Counted from the stretch's first letter, positions 35,401 to 47,300 are shown. The stretch is 64,000 nt of DNA from Pristionchus mayeri (GCA_036245805.1 BTRK01000005.1:47045216-47109215), one strand, 5' to 3'. The notes: generated by a model from the letters alone, not told the origin. A program made the numbers and translations.

Positions 35401-35850
35401 AATTTGCAGCACTCGAAATCAGACTCGGTGAAGATCGTGAATCCAGACGCGCACGACAACATAATAGAGAGGGCGGAGGAACTGAATGGGAACAAGATAT
35501 ACCAGGTGAGAATTATCCATCCCCTCTCCTGCCTAAATCAGACTGGCTCAATCTATTTTTGTTGCTAATTCTTTCTTCAAAGATTGAAATGTGTAACTGT
35601 GCGATCTCCTTCCCAGGTGGAACTTCGATGGCGCAAGCACACGGCATGGGCATGTGTCCTCGGCCATCATAGGACGTGCAGGGATTCACTCGGTTAGCTT
35701 CCTTTTATTTATGTTGCTAATACCATGGGTAAACACCGTTTATTGTCTGTGTATGCAGGCGATCTCTTCGGTCCATACCACGTGCAGGCAGAGGATAAAC
35801 ACTGGCCGGAGTTCCTCACGAGAAACCCGCGAATGTGAGCTATCAGAAAA
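35401..35850 (+). pseudogene. Exon-like fragments, family not recognised
   Basis: Three spliceable pieces. One at 35,409-35,505 reads HSKSDSVKIVNPDAHDNIIE and on to NGNKIYQ before a GTGAGA donor. One from 35,617 reads WNFDGASTRHGHVSSAIIG only if one base is skipped. One from about 35,760 reads GDLFGPYHVQAEDKHWPEFL. Codon use looks protein-like, but the in-phase join (after Q, VELRWRK) differs from the coding-looking frame, suggesting a one-base indel. I do not recognise the family. It may be the tail of a neighbouring gene broken like those on either side. Confidence 0.45.
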
Positions 35851-35895
35851 ACTTACTCATTCAAAAGAATAGCAGAGCATATCGCTAAAAAATTA

Positions 35896-36251
35896 GGGGC
35901 TTCTTTACTTGAGGGGCACGAAGCTCCGCCCACTTTTTCCTCTGCGTCTCTACCCCCTCCGCTCTCACTGCTACTCTAGCTGTAATCACGCACCTTTCTG
36001 CGCATATTGTCAGCCTAAGCCGGCTTCTTGCCTAAGCGGTAAGCAATGTTAGGGTCTCGCCGCTTCGCGGGGAGGCCCTAACTTTGCTTACTGGGCGACC
36101 CGCTTCGCGGGTCGCCAACTATGACAAGGAAAGGACTGCTCTCTCTGCGCACCCTGTTTGTCTGGCGCTCTCGCCAATTTCGCAAGTGGAAGGGTAGAGG
36201 CACAGAGGAAAAAGTGGGCGGAGCTTCGTGCCCCTCAAGTAAAGAAGTGCC
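35896..36251. mobile_element. hAT-type MITE (356 bp)
   Basis: Inverted ends of about 70 bp (GGGGCTTCTTTACTTGAGGG / CCTCAAGTAAAGAAGTGCC) flanked by the 8-bp repeat AAAAATTA (35,888-35,895 and 36,252-36,259), as for hAT elements. The middle has two GC-rich hairpins built on CGCTTCGCGG. It sits between the unrecognised exon pieces and the adenylate kinase remnant. Confidence 0.82.
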
Positions 36252-36449
36252 AAAAATTATGCAATGTGGCTCTAGGAAAGTATGGTTTGGTAGATCATGG
36301 AGCAACCACACCGAATGCCCGTACACAATTGGTTTATACTATCATCGTAATGCAAAGGACCGTGGCATGGCACGGTTCATATAAGCAACATCAGTTACGT
36401 TCAAAAATTCTTCATTATCATCGATGACTTCTCCGGTTATTTTTTTCAG

Positions 36450-37572
36450 GTGGACTGCAAGAGCATCCAGTGCGAGAAGATCGTGGTCAAGTACGGTCTC
36501 TCGCATCTCTCATCCGGAGACTTCCTTCGAGCTGAGGTACGGTGCGTGTAGGGTACTGTAGTTGACGTACCGTAACCCTTGTGATCTACCGTAATCCTTG
36601 CCTCCCATGTCAAGTCTGGCTCTCCTCGTGGCGCGGAGCTGACGAAGATCATGGAGGCTGGCCAGCTCGTCCCCCCTGGTACGGTACCTTTTTGGTTACT
36701 TCAGTCACTGTTACCGTAATTTTTGCAGACGGTGGTGCTCGATCTGATCAAGGAGGCGATACTCAAGGAAGTGGCAAATCGAAGCGAGGGATTCCTCATC
36801 GATGGATACCCCGAGAGGTCGCCCAAAGAGACCAGTGCGAGACTGAGGTACGGTAGGGGTGCTGTGGCGGGGTACGGTGGGTACTGTAAGCTTGTCTGCA
36901 GATAATTCCCGCCAAGCTGGTCGTCTATTTCGAATTGTCGGAGGAGACGCTCGTGAAGCGACTGCTCTAGCGCGCGGAGACCAGGTATACTGTAGATCGA
37001 GATAGATGGATAGTACCGTGTCATCTATCTATTCTCGTGCATTCGCTTGCAGTGGGCGTGCCGACGACAACATGGACACTATCAAGAAGCGCCTGAAGAC
37101 GTTCAGCGATGCGACTGCTCCCGTCGTGGCCCACTACGAGAATAATGGCAAACTGGACACGGTACGAATGGGATACTGTAGGGGTGGGACACTGTAATCA
37201 GATGTGCAATCCTCAAGATCTTACTAGGCGTAGGCTTCTTTGAGATAATCGAAATAAATTTGTCCTCAGGCTTCCGCTTCCTAGCAATTGAAATATTTTT
37301 TGTTTGTTGAGCTTATGATAGTTTTCATTCGTGAAACAGTAATTCCATTATAACTAAAATATAATTAGCAGGAAATATAATGGTAAAATATATAACATTT
37401 CGTAAAGCATCAAAATTGTCGTTTCAATGGTTGACTAAGAAATGTGTGTTTCTTACGGATTAGTTTATCCGGGAAAGGATGTGTTATGTTTTCGCATTAT
37501 TCAATTATAACGCTTTATTGATTACAGAGCATCGTGGCATCACAACGGGCCGCGATCTACGTCAACAAAGAG
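36450..37572 (+). pseudogene. Adenylate kinase (AK1-like) pseudogene
   Basis: Exons 36,450-36,536 (...QCEKIVVKYGLSHLSSGDFL...), 36,609-36,678 (RGAELTKIMEAGQLVPP), 36,729-36,847 (GFLIDGY), 36,902-36,984 (IIPAKLVVYFELSEETLVKR), 37,053-37,161 ([20 protein letters not shown]) and perhaps 37,528-37,572 follow the order of short adenylate kinases, which interconvert ATP+AMP and 2 ADP. The P-loop is decayed: where GxGKGT is expected the sequence reads D-C-K-S-I-Q, and no upstream exon with the first glycines is seen. After GFLIDGYP the frame shifts by one base (RE-V-A-Q appears in another frame). CTC is followed by an in-frame TAG at 36,968-36,970. The acceptor of exon 2 lacks AG. A piRNA core lies 170 bp downstream. 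Confidence 0.85.
37272..37338 (-). ncRNA. Predicted 21U/piRNA gene in the gene-bearing region
   Basis: TGTTTCA on minus (plus 37,332-37,338). TATT ends at +40. Predicted RNA is 37,292 down to 37,272. It lies in the last putative intron of the adenylate kinase remnant, antisense to it. Confidence 0.55.
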
Positions 37573-37633
37573 TAAGTCCTACTAATACAATAAATAAACA
37601 CGATGTCTGTCTTGTCCAACTATGCATGATCCT

Positions 37634-40600
37634 TTACTTTCCCCTTCCCCTCCCACTCCCTCTAACTCGCTTGGCTTGTGTGGACTTGAAGGTGGAATCA
37701 GAACTGTAATCGTCTTCATCCATCTCCTCCTCCTCCTCCTTCTTCTTCTTCTTCTTATTCGCTACTGCTGCTGTCGCTCTTCTGTCCCTCTTCTTCACAG
37801 TTTCCTCCTTCGGCTCCTCGGCGAGTCCTTGCTGACCCGAGGGGTCGGCCGCGGATACTGTAGCTTGGACGGCTGTCACTTCCGGCCGAACTACAGTACC
37901 CCCTCGACCTCTCCCTCCTCTCCCGCCTCGTCCTCTGCCTCTTCCTCTTCCGCCTTCACGCCCTGCCCTCCAGCGCTCTCCAGCCTCTCCCTCGTCCCAC
38001 TCCGATCCAGAGGAGAGTCCGAGCTTCTCCGCTCCTTCGGCTACCGTATCGGCGGCGACCTCTCCCTCCTTCCCTGCAGCCTCTCCCCCGCCCTCCTCTT
38101 CTGACTCTTCGTCCTCCGCGTCACTCAGCTCGATCGCCTCCATCACAGGATTGTGGTCCGAGTCCACTTCCTCTCCGTACAGCCCTCCTCCCAGCTCCTC
38201 CGAGACATCGCTCTCTACCCCATCGCCCTCCTCCCTTTCCTCCGCTCCTTCCGCCACCTCATCCTCCTTCTCTACTTCCTGCATCGCCAGCACATACTCT
38301 CGATCGGTGGGCGCTCCGACCTTCCTCATGAACAGCTCCAGCTTCCTCTTCTCAATCACACCGGGAATCTCGGCCCATACCTGACATGAATTACTTTATT
38401 TCACTACCTTCCCCTTCCCGCTTGTTTGCAGGTTGTTCTAACAGAAATATCTGAATGCGCATGACTAACATCACGTCTCCATGCATGGTCGGCCTTAGCC
38501 ATCTTCCGTTTCACCGCTTCCCCTTCCCTTCCGATTACTTTGGCCGAACTGCTCCCTAGCTCCTCCCTGAGATTCAGCATATCCAGCTGAGCGAGGGTGT
38601 TGTAGTGGAGGTGAGCAAGCTTGATGAGCTCACCTTACCACTTCGGGGAACTGAATTATGATTACTCTTTGTTGTTTAATATTGCGCTTATGATATTTAA
38701 GATTGGGTCGGAAAAAACAATAGTAATAGCTAACCGGGCAATCCTCTTGGGTGCGTAGAGATTTATGATGCTGTTAAAGTATTCATTCGGGCTGGTATTC
38801 TTCTTAGGACTGGCCCTCAAGAATCCAGCGAGGAACGTGGGCTTCATGATTACAGCTTTCAGCTGCTGGAACTCGTCGCTGTCTCTCTTCATTAGGTGCG
38901 AAGCACTCGATCCGAGTCTCGAATGTTTGCACTTTACGATGCCGTTCAAAAAGGGGACCTGTAATAGATACCGTAATATTATAAAATACTTATCCGGCCA
39001 TTGATTACTGTACTGTACATGAACTATTTCTTGGTAAATACCATAAAACGAAAATATTTTACGAATGCTAGGCACCTTGTAGAAGTGTCTATGGCGTCCA
39101 GTCACATGAGCGAGCGCAGAAAGCCAATACTGCAGACCAAGCTTGCGACTCTTAGCGAATTTGGAGTGGACGTAGTGCGCATGATTGATCAGCTTCTTTC
39201 TCCAATATTTGATGTTGGGACAGCTCTTCTTCTTGGCCAACTGCAAAAACAGTGTGGCACTCTCCAATTATCACTTGTCGGTCGTGAGTCAGGGGAACAT
39301 GTGAAACTCTAGGCACTCGTCACAATTTCCAATTGTCCTTCTTCCGTCACAACGTCCAATTGTTGCATTTTTTTCTAACGACTTATAAATTGTTCTACAT
39401 GTAATCACCTCTCTCAGATCATGGTTGATCCCTTTGACAAGATGCCAGAAGTCGAGAAGATGCTTGATGGCCTTGAAGTCATCTCTAAGCATCTTCCCTA
39501 TCTTGGCATCATTGTCCGTGCTCACCGACCGAATCTACAAGCATGTTGTCCTAACCACCCACCCCTTTTCCATGCATGAGTGTCTCCACCAAGTTCACTT
39601 TGCATTCTAAAAAACGTGAAATCACCTCGTACAGCATCGCTAACAACTTCTTCAGCCCCACCCTCACTCCTTCCTTCTCCATCCTCCCACTAATCCCATC
39701 TGAATGAGTCGTGTCATATCATTATTTAGATTATTTATACCGATGCCTCTCATATACTTGTGCATATTTACAACCAGCAGAACTTGATTCGTTTCTAGGT
39801 CGATGAAGGAGATCGTCCCGTTCAGAGCAGTGAAGCCGGGCCTACTGTAGCGCCCGTCGATCGAGAGGTCGATTCCTCTCCTCTTCAAGTTAGTTTCCAG
39901 ATTTATTATTAATTAATAAAACTCTAGCGTGTCACTGTAACACCTAGTTAAGAGACTGTAACCTAACAACAACGGCGTAAGGCATAGGTGTCAACGCCAG
40001 CGGCGACAGAGGGGTACTGAGTGCGCGGTGCGCAAGCAAGTAAAAATGGATAGGTAGGTCAAGACTAAGTACCGTACCCAATCGATCCTAGAGTACCACT
40101 GGATACCGTATCTAACTACCGTAACCCTAGATTCTCACAACTGACTTTATTTTTAAAAAGTTAGAGTACCGTACCTAATCGACTCTACAGTACCCCCGGA
40201 TACAGTATACCATTACCGTAACCCCGATTCTCACTAACTGACTTTATTTTCAAAAAAGTTAGAGTACCGTACCTAATCGACTCTACAGTACCCCGGATAC
40301 AGTATACCATTACCGTAACCCAGATTATCGCAAACTAGCTTTATTTTTAGAAATGTTCTGGAACCGTACCCAATCAATTCTACAGTACTAAAGTAATTAC
40401 AGTAATCCAGTTCCTTTGGTCAGATCCAGTTCCTTGGGTCAAACATTTTTCAAAAATTGTCAAACATTTTTTATAAAATTTTAAAATCGATTATAGAATG
40501 ATTCTACAGTAATTGGAGATGCGGAAGGATACATTACAACAATTGTATGCTAGATTTTGGATTTTTATAAAAATGTTTGACCCAAGGAACTGGGCTACGG

Positions 40601-42294
40601 TAGTTTCTTGGGTACGGTACTCTAACTTTTTGAAAATAAAGTTAGTTTGTGATAATCGGGATTACGTTAGTGAGATACGGTACCCGGGGGTACTGTAGAG
40701 TCGATTGGGTACGTTACTTGACCACCTGTGACCTACCTCTCGATTTTCACCATGAATATCTATTTTTACATATTTGCGCACCGCCCCAAATTTGGGGCGG
40801 CGCTTAGTACCGCGCTGTCGCCGCCGGCGTGGACACCTATGGCGTAAGGTGTTATGTAGGATAATAATAAGCTTATGTAAGTAGTGATTAATATAGAATA
40901 ATATTCAAATATAGTAGCTGTTGAGCAGTTATATGTAGACTGGGAAATATATCTACTCGCTTTACAGTTATTCAATTAATCCGCAATGTATAGTTACTTA
41001 CCCTTGCAACATTTCGAACAATACTCTCTACTTGTCTCATGTGTCTTTCGTAGACAATGTCTACTGCAGGCAGCACGAGCTTCGAGAGCAAGTCATACTC
41101 TGTACGAGGAGCGGGAAGGGCCAATCCGAGGACGTCACCAAACTCGGCCAGTCGCTGAGCGACATGCAGGTGATAATTTCAAAATGTTGTAAAGGTAAAT
41201 ACCGGGAGCGACAATCCAGTCGTGTGGGCTGCAGTGGCTATCTTTGCATTCCCTTCGTAGAATCGGCCACAGAGACGGGGTTGAGAGGGCCAGGACGAGT
41301 TTACACACTTATCGCACTTCCACTTCAGGACTACGGCCGATCCGTGAGTGGAGAACGAGATGGAGTTGATGGAGGGATCACCACAAGAGGGACAGCGGAC
41401 GAACAGATTGAGGAGGGAAGAGGAGGAGATGAGCAAGTATGGGGGCAGATCAGGGAGAGTGGAGTCTATCGACTCGGTAGAATCGATAGTTTGTTGAGAC
41501 GACTCCTGTAGATATTCATGTAAAAGTCGGATAATAATATACATTCTGTGATATTTATTGCTGACCATTTCTGTTCTGTACTCCGACTCCTGTGATGGAC
41601 ATTCGAAAGAATTCTGAATAAAGCTATTCTAACCCCAATCGACTAAACTGATTCACCATGGATGCTAAGCGAGGCACTGTTGGAGCACATGTTGATGAAT
41701 CTCTCGACAGAGGAGGAAACGAGTCGTCACTAGGGTGATTGGTGGCAAGTGATGCCATGCGTGACAGGGGAGGGAGAGAATCCCCATCGGTCTCGTCTCC
41801 ACGAGCATCATCGAGAGGCTCCGCTCGCTGAGTTTTCAAATGTTATCCTTATTATTTCTGTTTCATCCCTTGTGATTCATCCCTTCGATATGTATCTCCC
41901 TCACTCATTCCCCTCGATTAAAAAGTTACTTGATCTGTCTGGCTGGTGTTTCGAGTAAGGCGAGGCATAGTGGGGGAGCAAGGGGCTTCTCTTCTGCACT
42001 ATAATTCAGCGGACATTGTTGAAGTTACAGGCTGCGCCTACTATAAATGCTATGGTTTCTCACTTCGATGGGATTGCCGTCATCGCCGAAGTGTGCCCCG
42101 CACCACAAGATTCGTAAGGGAGGAGTGGCGCCCATGCGATCACGGTACATGCGAATCATTTCCGCTCGCTTCTCAGGAGGGAGTGCAAGCCGATCAATCC
42201 ACCACGCTTGTTTATGGGGCATCGAATTTGCCGGGAAACTACGCATCCCCCCATTAGTGCCCGTGGCTCCACAAAGGGCACAACTACGTACCAT
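37634..42294 (-). CDS. THAP-domain transposase-derived gene, multi-exon
   Basis: Minus-strand exons: 42,294-42,064 (ATG preceded by a TTTAG acceptor), 41,827-about 41,634, 41,505-41,203, 41,154-41,002, about 39,900-39,800, 39,699-39,626, 39,534-39,409, 39,240-39,076, 38,958-38,735, 38,631-38,470 and 38,380-37,634. Exon 1 is a THAP-type DNA-binding finger: C-x2-C, FP, WW, then C-x2-HF. Exon 3 has CPSC...CDKC and W-x-SQP. Later exons carry IDGRYSRPGF, SGRMEKEGV, STDNDAKIG, a LLDFWHLVKGINHDL stretch, INHAHYVHSKF, LYAPKRIA and LAHLHYN, the core of a widespread metazoan transposase-like family (P/Kolobok-like; exact class unsure). The last exon adds an acidic stretch, GRGRG repeats and a lysine run. 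Exons 6-9 join in phase without stops. Problems: the exon-10 join is one base off, exon 2/3 and exon 5 borders are unresolved. It may be a domesticated gene or a recently decayed element. Confidence 0.68.
39983..40841. mobile_element. 859-bp MITE in an intron, 8-9-bp TSD
   Basis: GCGTAAGG flanks both ends (39,975-39,982 and 40,842-40,849; one more G if extended to 9). Ends are CATAGGTGTC / GACACCTATG, with further inverted GC-rich sequence. The interior has three tandem units of about 90 bp around TACCGTACCTAATCGACTC (about 40,070-40,330) and an inverted unit at about 40,590-40,730. TSD length and repeated subterminal units suggest a Mutator-like MITE. It occupies the intron between the zinc-binding and DDE exons of the THAP gene. 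Confidence 0.8.
41859..41925 (+). ncRNA. Predicted 21U/piRNA gene in intron of THAP gene
   Basis: CTGTTTCA with core at 41,859-41,865, one of the few with the full C. elegans 8-mer. CACT ends at 41,905 (+40). Predicted RNA 41,905-41,925, antisense to the host transcript, in its first intron. Confidence 0.6.
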
Positions 42295-42889
42295 TAGTAT
42301 TCTAAACGGCATGGTTGATAAAATATGACGGATTTATGCACGACCGATCATAGTTAACCTGGTAATCACGTTTTTACAAAGAAAATGCACAAAAAATGGG
42401 AAACGCATGTCGAAATACGCAACTTGAACTGAAAATATGAGGATGAAAAGCATTGATGCGCACAAGCACTTGAAGGAACTGTAACTAAGCAACCAAGTAT
42501 GCATAACTAGAGGACCCGCAAACCAGACGCCTACTTACAACAAAATTTATGGAAATTTGAAAGCGCATTCCCTAGGAAAAAGATCGATAACATCCCTTTA
42601 CCGCAGCCGGTGCCTCGGAGCCGGGCGCGCAGTCCGTATAATAGGCGAATTTGCTAAATTACGTAAATGTGACAATTTTTTTGCTTTATTTAGCAAGGAG
42701 GCGGGGTTTTGCCGATCCTCTGCCTACCGTAATCGTCACTTATTTTTACTTTTTCCTGCTTAAATTTAATTATTTTTAAATTTTTTTATAGTGTTTTCGT
42801 ATCATACTGGGGAGATAAATAATATGGAATGCAATCATTTTTGACCGCCGACTACCTTTAACCTCCGTTGTGTCTTCCGGAATAAGAGT

Positions 42890-43600
42890 TATCCGACTTC
42901 AGAATATGAATTGTCCGAATTTTATTGCAAAATTAGAACTAACAACTCCTTAGGTGCATGACAAAAATATAAAATGGGGCACTTGGAGGGGGGTGAAATT
43001 TGCTACGTCGCTCTGGATATCGCGAAAATCGATTTTATGAAATTTTCTTTTTTCCCAATTTTCACGAAACTTTCGTCAAAACTTTAATAATTGTCAAAAA
43101 GGTGTAAAAATAAAATATTTATAGCTTTTCTAATAATTGTTAAGATACTGGCGAAAGTTCCGCGAAAATTGACAAAAAACGAAATTTGCAAAAATCGCAT
43201 TTCGCGATTTTCATAGCGACCTAACAAATTTCACCCCCCTCCAAGTGCCCTTTTTATATTTTTTCATACACATAAGGATATGTTCTTTATAAGTTTTCAC
43301 TAAATTTCGGAGAATTCATATATCACAAAAATAATATTATTTTTGAATTTTACAAAAACCCGAATTTTTCAAAAAATCGCATTTTGCGACTTTCAGACCG
43401 ACCTAGCAAATTTCACCCCCTCGAAGTGTCCCTTTTTATATTTTTTTCATGCACCTATGGGGTTAATCTTTCTTATTTTGTAATAAAATTCGGAGAATTC
43501 ATATGTCGCAAAAATAGCATAATTTTATTTTTACAATGGAAATCGGTTTTTCGACCAACGCGTTTTCAGTTTCCGTCCTATGATTTTGATGAAAACATAA
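42890..43600. repeat. Composite of inverted repeats
   Basis: 42,900-43,030 pairs with 43,190-43,310 (GTGAAATTTGCTACGTCGC / CTAACAAATTTCACCC; AAGTGCCC), and 43,390-43,560 repeats the same unit again, matching 32,270-32,480. It looks like nested copies of one foldback family. No transposase is seen. Confidence 0.65.
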
Positions 43601-43685
43601 CAGTTTCTTGAAATAATATTCCGCACATTTTGAGACCAATGCCACCTCCCTAGCTCTTCTGGGAGCTATTATACAGCATAAGCAA

Positions 43686-44399
43686 CTTGAGGGTCCTCGA
43701 AATTTGAAGTTTTCGAAATTCGAGATTTTGCTCACAACGTACCAAGATTTGGAATTTCTTTCGCTGTTTTATCTGCCTGAAATCTGTTCCAATGCAGTGG
43801 CGTCACTAGATGAGTAAGTCCAAATATTAGATGAATCTGCTGTCCAATCTGAGAGCTTATGGATGATTCACTATCACGAAATATCGCATTTGTGAGCAAA
43901 ATTACTGAATTTTTGATTGATTTTCAGTTATATGAAGTTTTCGTGCGTTTTATGTAGCAAAGTCGGATTCAGCGAGTTGAAATACATCAGAAACACTTGT
44001 TAAATCAGAATTTTCGGAAAATTAATTTTTCGTTGATTTTCGAAAATTCGAATTTTATTTTTTTTGCAAAATTTCACAAAAACTAATGTTTCTAGTGCAT
44101 TTCAACTCGCTAAATCCGATTTTGCAACTTACAACACACGAAAACTTCATACAACTGAAAATCAGTCAAAAATTCAATAATTTTGTTCAGAAATGCGATA
44201 TTTCGTGATAGTGAATCATCCATAAGCTCTCAGATTGGACAGCAAATGCATCTAATATTTAGAAGTACTCACTCTAGTGACGCCACACTGCATTGGAACA
44301 GATTTCAAGCAGATAAAACAGCGAAAGAAATTCCAAATATTGAAGCATTGTGAGCAAAATCTCGAATTTCGACAATTTCAAATTTCGAGGATCCTCAAG
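43686..44399. mobile_element. 714-bp foldback element
   Basis: Ends CTTGAGGGTCCTCGAAATTT / AATTTCGAGGATCCTCAAG. Arms of about 310 bp including GTCCAATCTGAGAGCTTATG are inverted around a spacer near 44,040. The stretch 44,400-45,290 that follows has no gene; it begins with repeat-like sequence. Confidence 0.8.
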
Positions 44400-45294
44400 T
44401 GGAATGTGTTCCAAATTAATTGTAGAAGTTGACTTGGATAATAAATAAAGTTTTCTGTTAGTTTGGGCTACGTAGGGCCCGTATATGCGAAATTGCAAGT
44501 CGGATCGAAATTTTCGATTTTCGACCATAACATTTTTCATTCTCATTTTCTCGCGTTTTCATATGGAAATTCGGATTCTACGCGTAAAAATACTCAAGAA
44601 AAACTGTATTACAGATGATTTTGAGACAGTCGATTTTTCGACCCCAAAAGTGAGGGGTGCCAGAAACTCTTTCAAAATCGACCCCAAACCTTAGTCATTG
44701 TTGCCGGCGATCAGCACTCGGGACCCCCACTTCAGAAAAAAAGTATGGGAATTATCGAATTTTTGACCATCCGAGGACCCCTGCACAGTTGTTACGTTCT
44801 CTCGGGGAGGGTCTCTTAAACGTGACTTCGCATCGTCAGCGACTGTCCAATTATCCATTAGTGAAAACCCCAATATTTACCAACAACATAAACTCCAAAC
44901 TCACCTGTTGATGAATTGCTCGACTCCTCCTACTCTTCCTGCAACTGACGGCGAATCGATATTTCGATCTGCAGGAAGGAATTTGTGAAATATAAATACG
45001 AGTGTTTTCTAGTGTAGCACGACAATGGATGTGCTTCGTTCGCTCATTAACTATGGGACCAAAAAAAGTTTTCAGCAGAAATATAGAGAACAATAAATGT
45101 ATAATGTATTGCTTATCGGCCAATTGTATTACTCACATGCGACAAGTGCTGCTGACTCGGCGACCTTCCCCCTCTGCTGCAGCTGCAGTCGCTTCTTGGC
45201 ATGTCGCTTCATCGATGGTACTCTGCGGAAAAAAACAGTAAATCAGAAAGAAAATAGAGCATATTCATTATCATTTTCACACCAGCTCATGCTG

Positions 45295-45360
45295 CGTTTC
45301 ACAGAGTCAATAAGAAAATTGCGATTTCTCGGATGTCAATCGTTGCCGCAAAGACCAGCC
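45295..45360 (+). ncRNA. Predicted 21U/piRNA gene, variant core
   Basis: CGTTTCA at 45,295-45,301. CAAT ends at 45,340 (+39). Predicted RNA 45,340-45,360. About 120 bp upstream lies ACTCGGCGACCTTCC and a CTGCAGTCGC segment, both also found the same distance upstream of the locus at 55,161. Confidence 0.65.
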
Positions 45361-46314
45361 GTAAAATCAATACAAAAAAAGAAGGAATAAATACATTTCA
45401 AGGAAAAATAGATGAAACCTCGCACCGAAATTCTCCATGCACTTCCATCGTGATAAGTGATGGAATAGTCTGCAATAAAATACAAAACAAATCAAGGCAA
45501 ATTATAAGGTTACGGTAAAGGTGTTAGGCACTTTCCACGCAAAATATGGTTGTGTAATAATAATATCGATATGTTGCCTGCACAACATATCGATTGCAGG
45601 GAAATTACAGCACTAATAAATATCGATTTGCGCAATTATCGAATTACATTGAGTAATAAACAAAGTCTCATCATTTTTAAACACTGTGTTTCACTCACTG
45701 AAATATCATTCACTTCACATCACCCCAACATCCGCATATCTGCAGTAATCAGCTGATGGAAGTGCGTTGCAACAGAAGCAAACAATTTTTTTAATAAAAT
45801 GAAAATACCTGATTCCTTGCATTGCATTCTTATGTATCACTTACATGGCAAATCGAATAGTTCCCAAGGAAATAGATCCTTCCGTCTCTTTCCTGCGATA
45901 TTATAATAACTGTTGCAAAAATATGCTGCATTAAAAATTGTCGTTCCAATTTCTTCATTGCTATGACAATTCTTGAAAAAAGTATAGAACACACCCCGTA
46001 ATCTCTCTGTCTGAGGTAGCACGAAATAATCCAATAAGCCAATGAGCAGTCAGAGAGTTCAGTTTGGACATTATAACGAACTACATATTTAGGCATTCTC
46101 CTGAGACGGCCCGAAGAAGGAGAAGACGAGATCCTGAGGACCGTCGACTGAACCTCAAACAGATAATGTTATCATGAGACTACGGAATGAACAAACTTTT
46201 TACTTCCATTTGCCGATAAAAACAAGAGTGCCAAATATCAGGTATAAAACCTTGCTGGCGAAGCCCGATATTCGTAGCATAGCGTCCAACGCTGTGACAG
46301 ATAATTTTGATTTT

Positions 46315-46380
46315 AATACGAAAAAGATGAAGAAATCGAAACTTTTGGGGAAAAGTTAGACATTCCGCAATGATGAAACA
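46315..46380 (-). ncRNA. Predicted 21U/piRNA gene
   Basis: TGTTTCA on minus (plus 46,374-46,380). CGAT ends at +39. Predicted RNA is 46,335 down to 46,315. A core at 45,687-45,693 (plus), between this and the previous locus, has only A-C-A-T at +38 and is not called. Confidence 0.73.
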
Positions 46381-46526
46381 TAAGAGTAACACTAATTACG
46401 CCACGATCAGCGTGACTCCTGCAGCAGCTGCAATCCATGAAGCCACGCCCCCATTATTGCACCACCGATTGCAACTCTCATTGCTGTTCTGGGAGCGCGA
46501 CCCTTTCTGAAAAAAATCAGTTCTAT

Positions 46527-46678
46527 CTAGGGTACCGGAATTGGGCATAATAATGCATCTTTTGAATGATTTCAGATATGTTTCACGCGCGCTATATTTG
46601 TATAATATATATTGTGCATGAAACATATCGGAAAATGATTGTGAACATGCCCAATTACGCCCAATTCCGGAACCCTAG
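46527..46678. mobile_element. Small inverted-repeat MITE with two convergent cores
   Basis: CTAGGGTACCGGAATTGGGC pairs with GCCCAATTCCGGAACCCTAG. TTCTAT (6 bp, perhaps 8 with AG) flanks both sides. Inside, a plus TGTTTCA (46,579-46,585) and a minus TGTTTCA (46,619-46,625) face each other 33 bp apart as part of the palindrome; neither has a clear Y-R-N-T. Confidence 0.7.
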
Positions 46679-46689
46679 TTCTATCCTAG

Positions 46690-47300
46690 TGTTAGGTTCA
46701 CAAAATACAATTTCAAAAATCCCACGATCAGCCGAACAACCGACTCTCGACCCTCCTCGCTGAAGCAGCTGCATTCTCTTCTCGTCATAGGGTTGCCGCT
46801 CTGCCGTTGAGTCCCTGTAGAGCGACTGAATAATAATATGTATTTCGCCTTAAATCGTGCCAGAGACTGCATATCGTCAAAGTATGGCGCCATGCAAAAC
46901 AGTTCATACAAGAGTGCTGTAAGTGCAAGTTCAAAAAATATGATTCCATCTACTTTTCTTCTAATATTTGAAGCATTATTATTTGAAGTTAAAATCATCA
47001 GCTCGCAAGAACAAATTCGAATTCTCGTAATAAGATTGATTTGACTCCTCAAACCCGCTACTTTCTCATTACCTAGCGGTGCGAAAACTCAATGGTATTC
47101 AAATAAACAACATATCTCCTCAACGCAAGTTATTTTTGTTGTATTTATTCCACAAATGGCATGATTATATCGAAAAATTCCTGTCATGTTTAGGGATATT
47201 CCAATGATGAGAGACAAAAGTCACTAAACATTCGTTACAAAATTGTCACACAAAATCAAAAAGATAATCCAGGGATGCCAAAATGTTGAAATGACTTCTG
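46690..47300. other. Intergenic stretch, nothing recognised
   Basis: Short chance frames only and no exact piRNA core. Confidence 0.45.

Noticed and set aside
37622..38104. Serine/proline-rich plus-strand frame of 160 residues
   Set aside because: It is the antisense shadow of the acidic/RG-rich last exon of the THAP gene.
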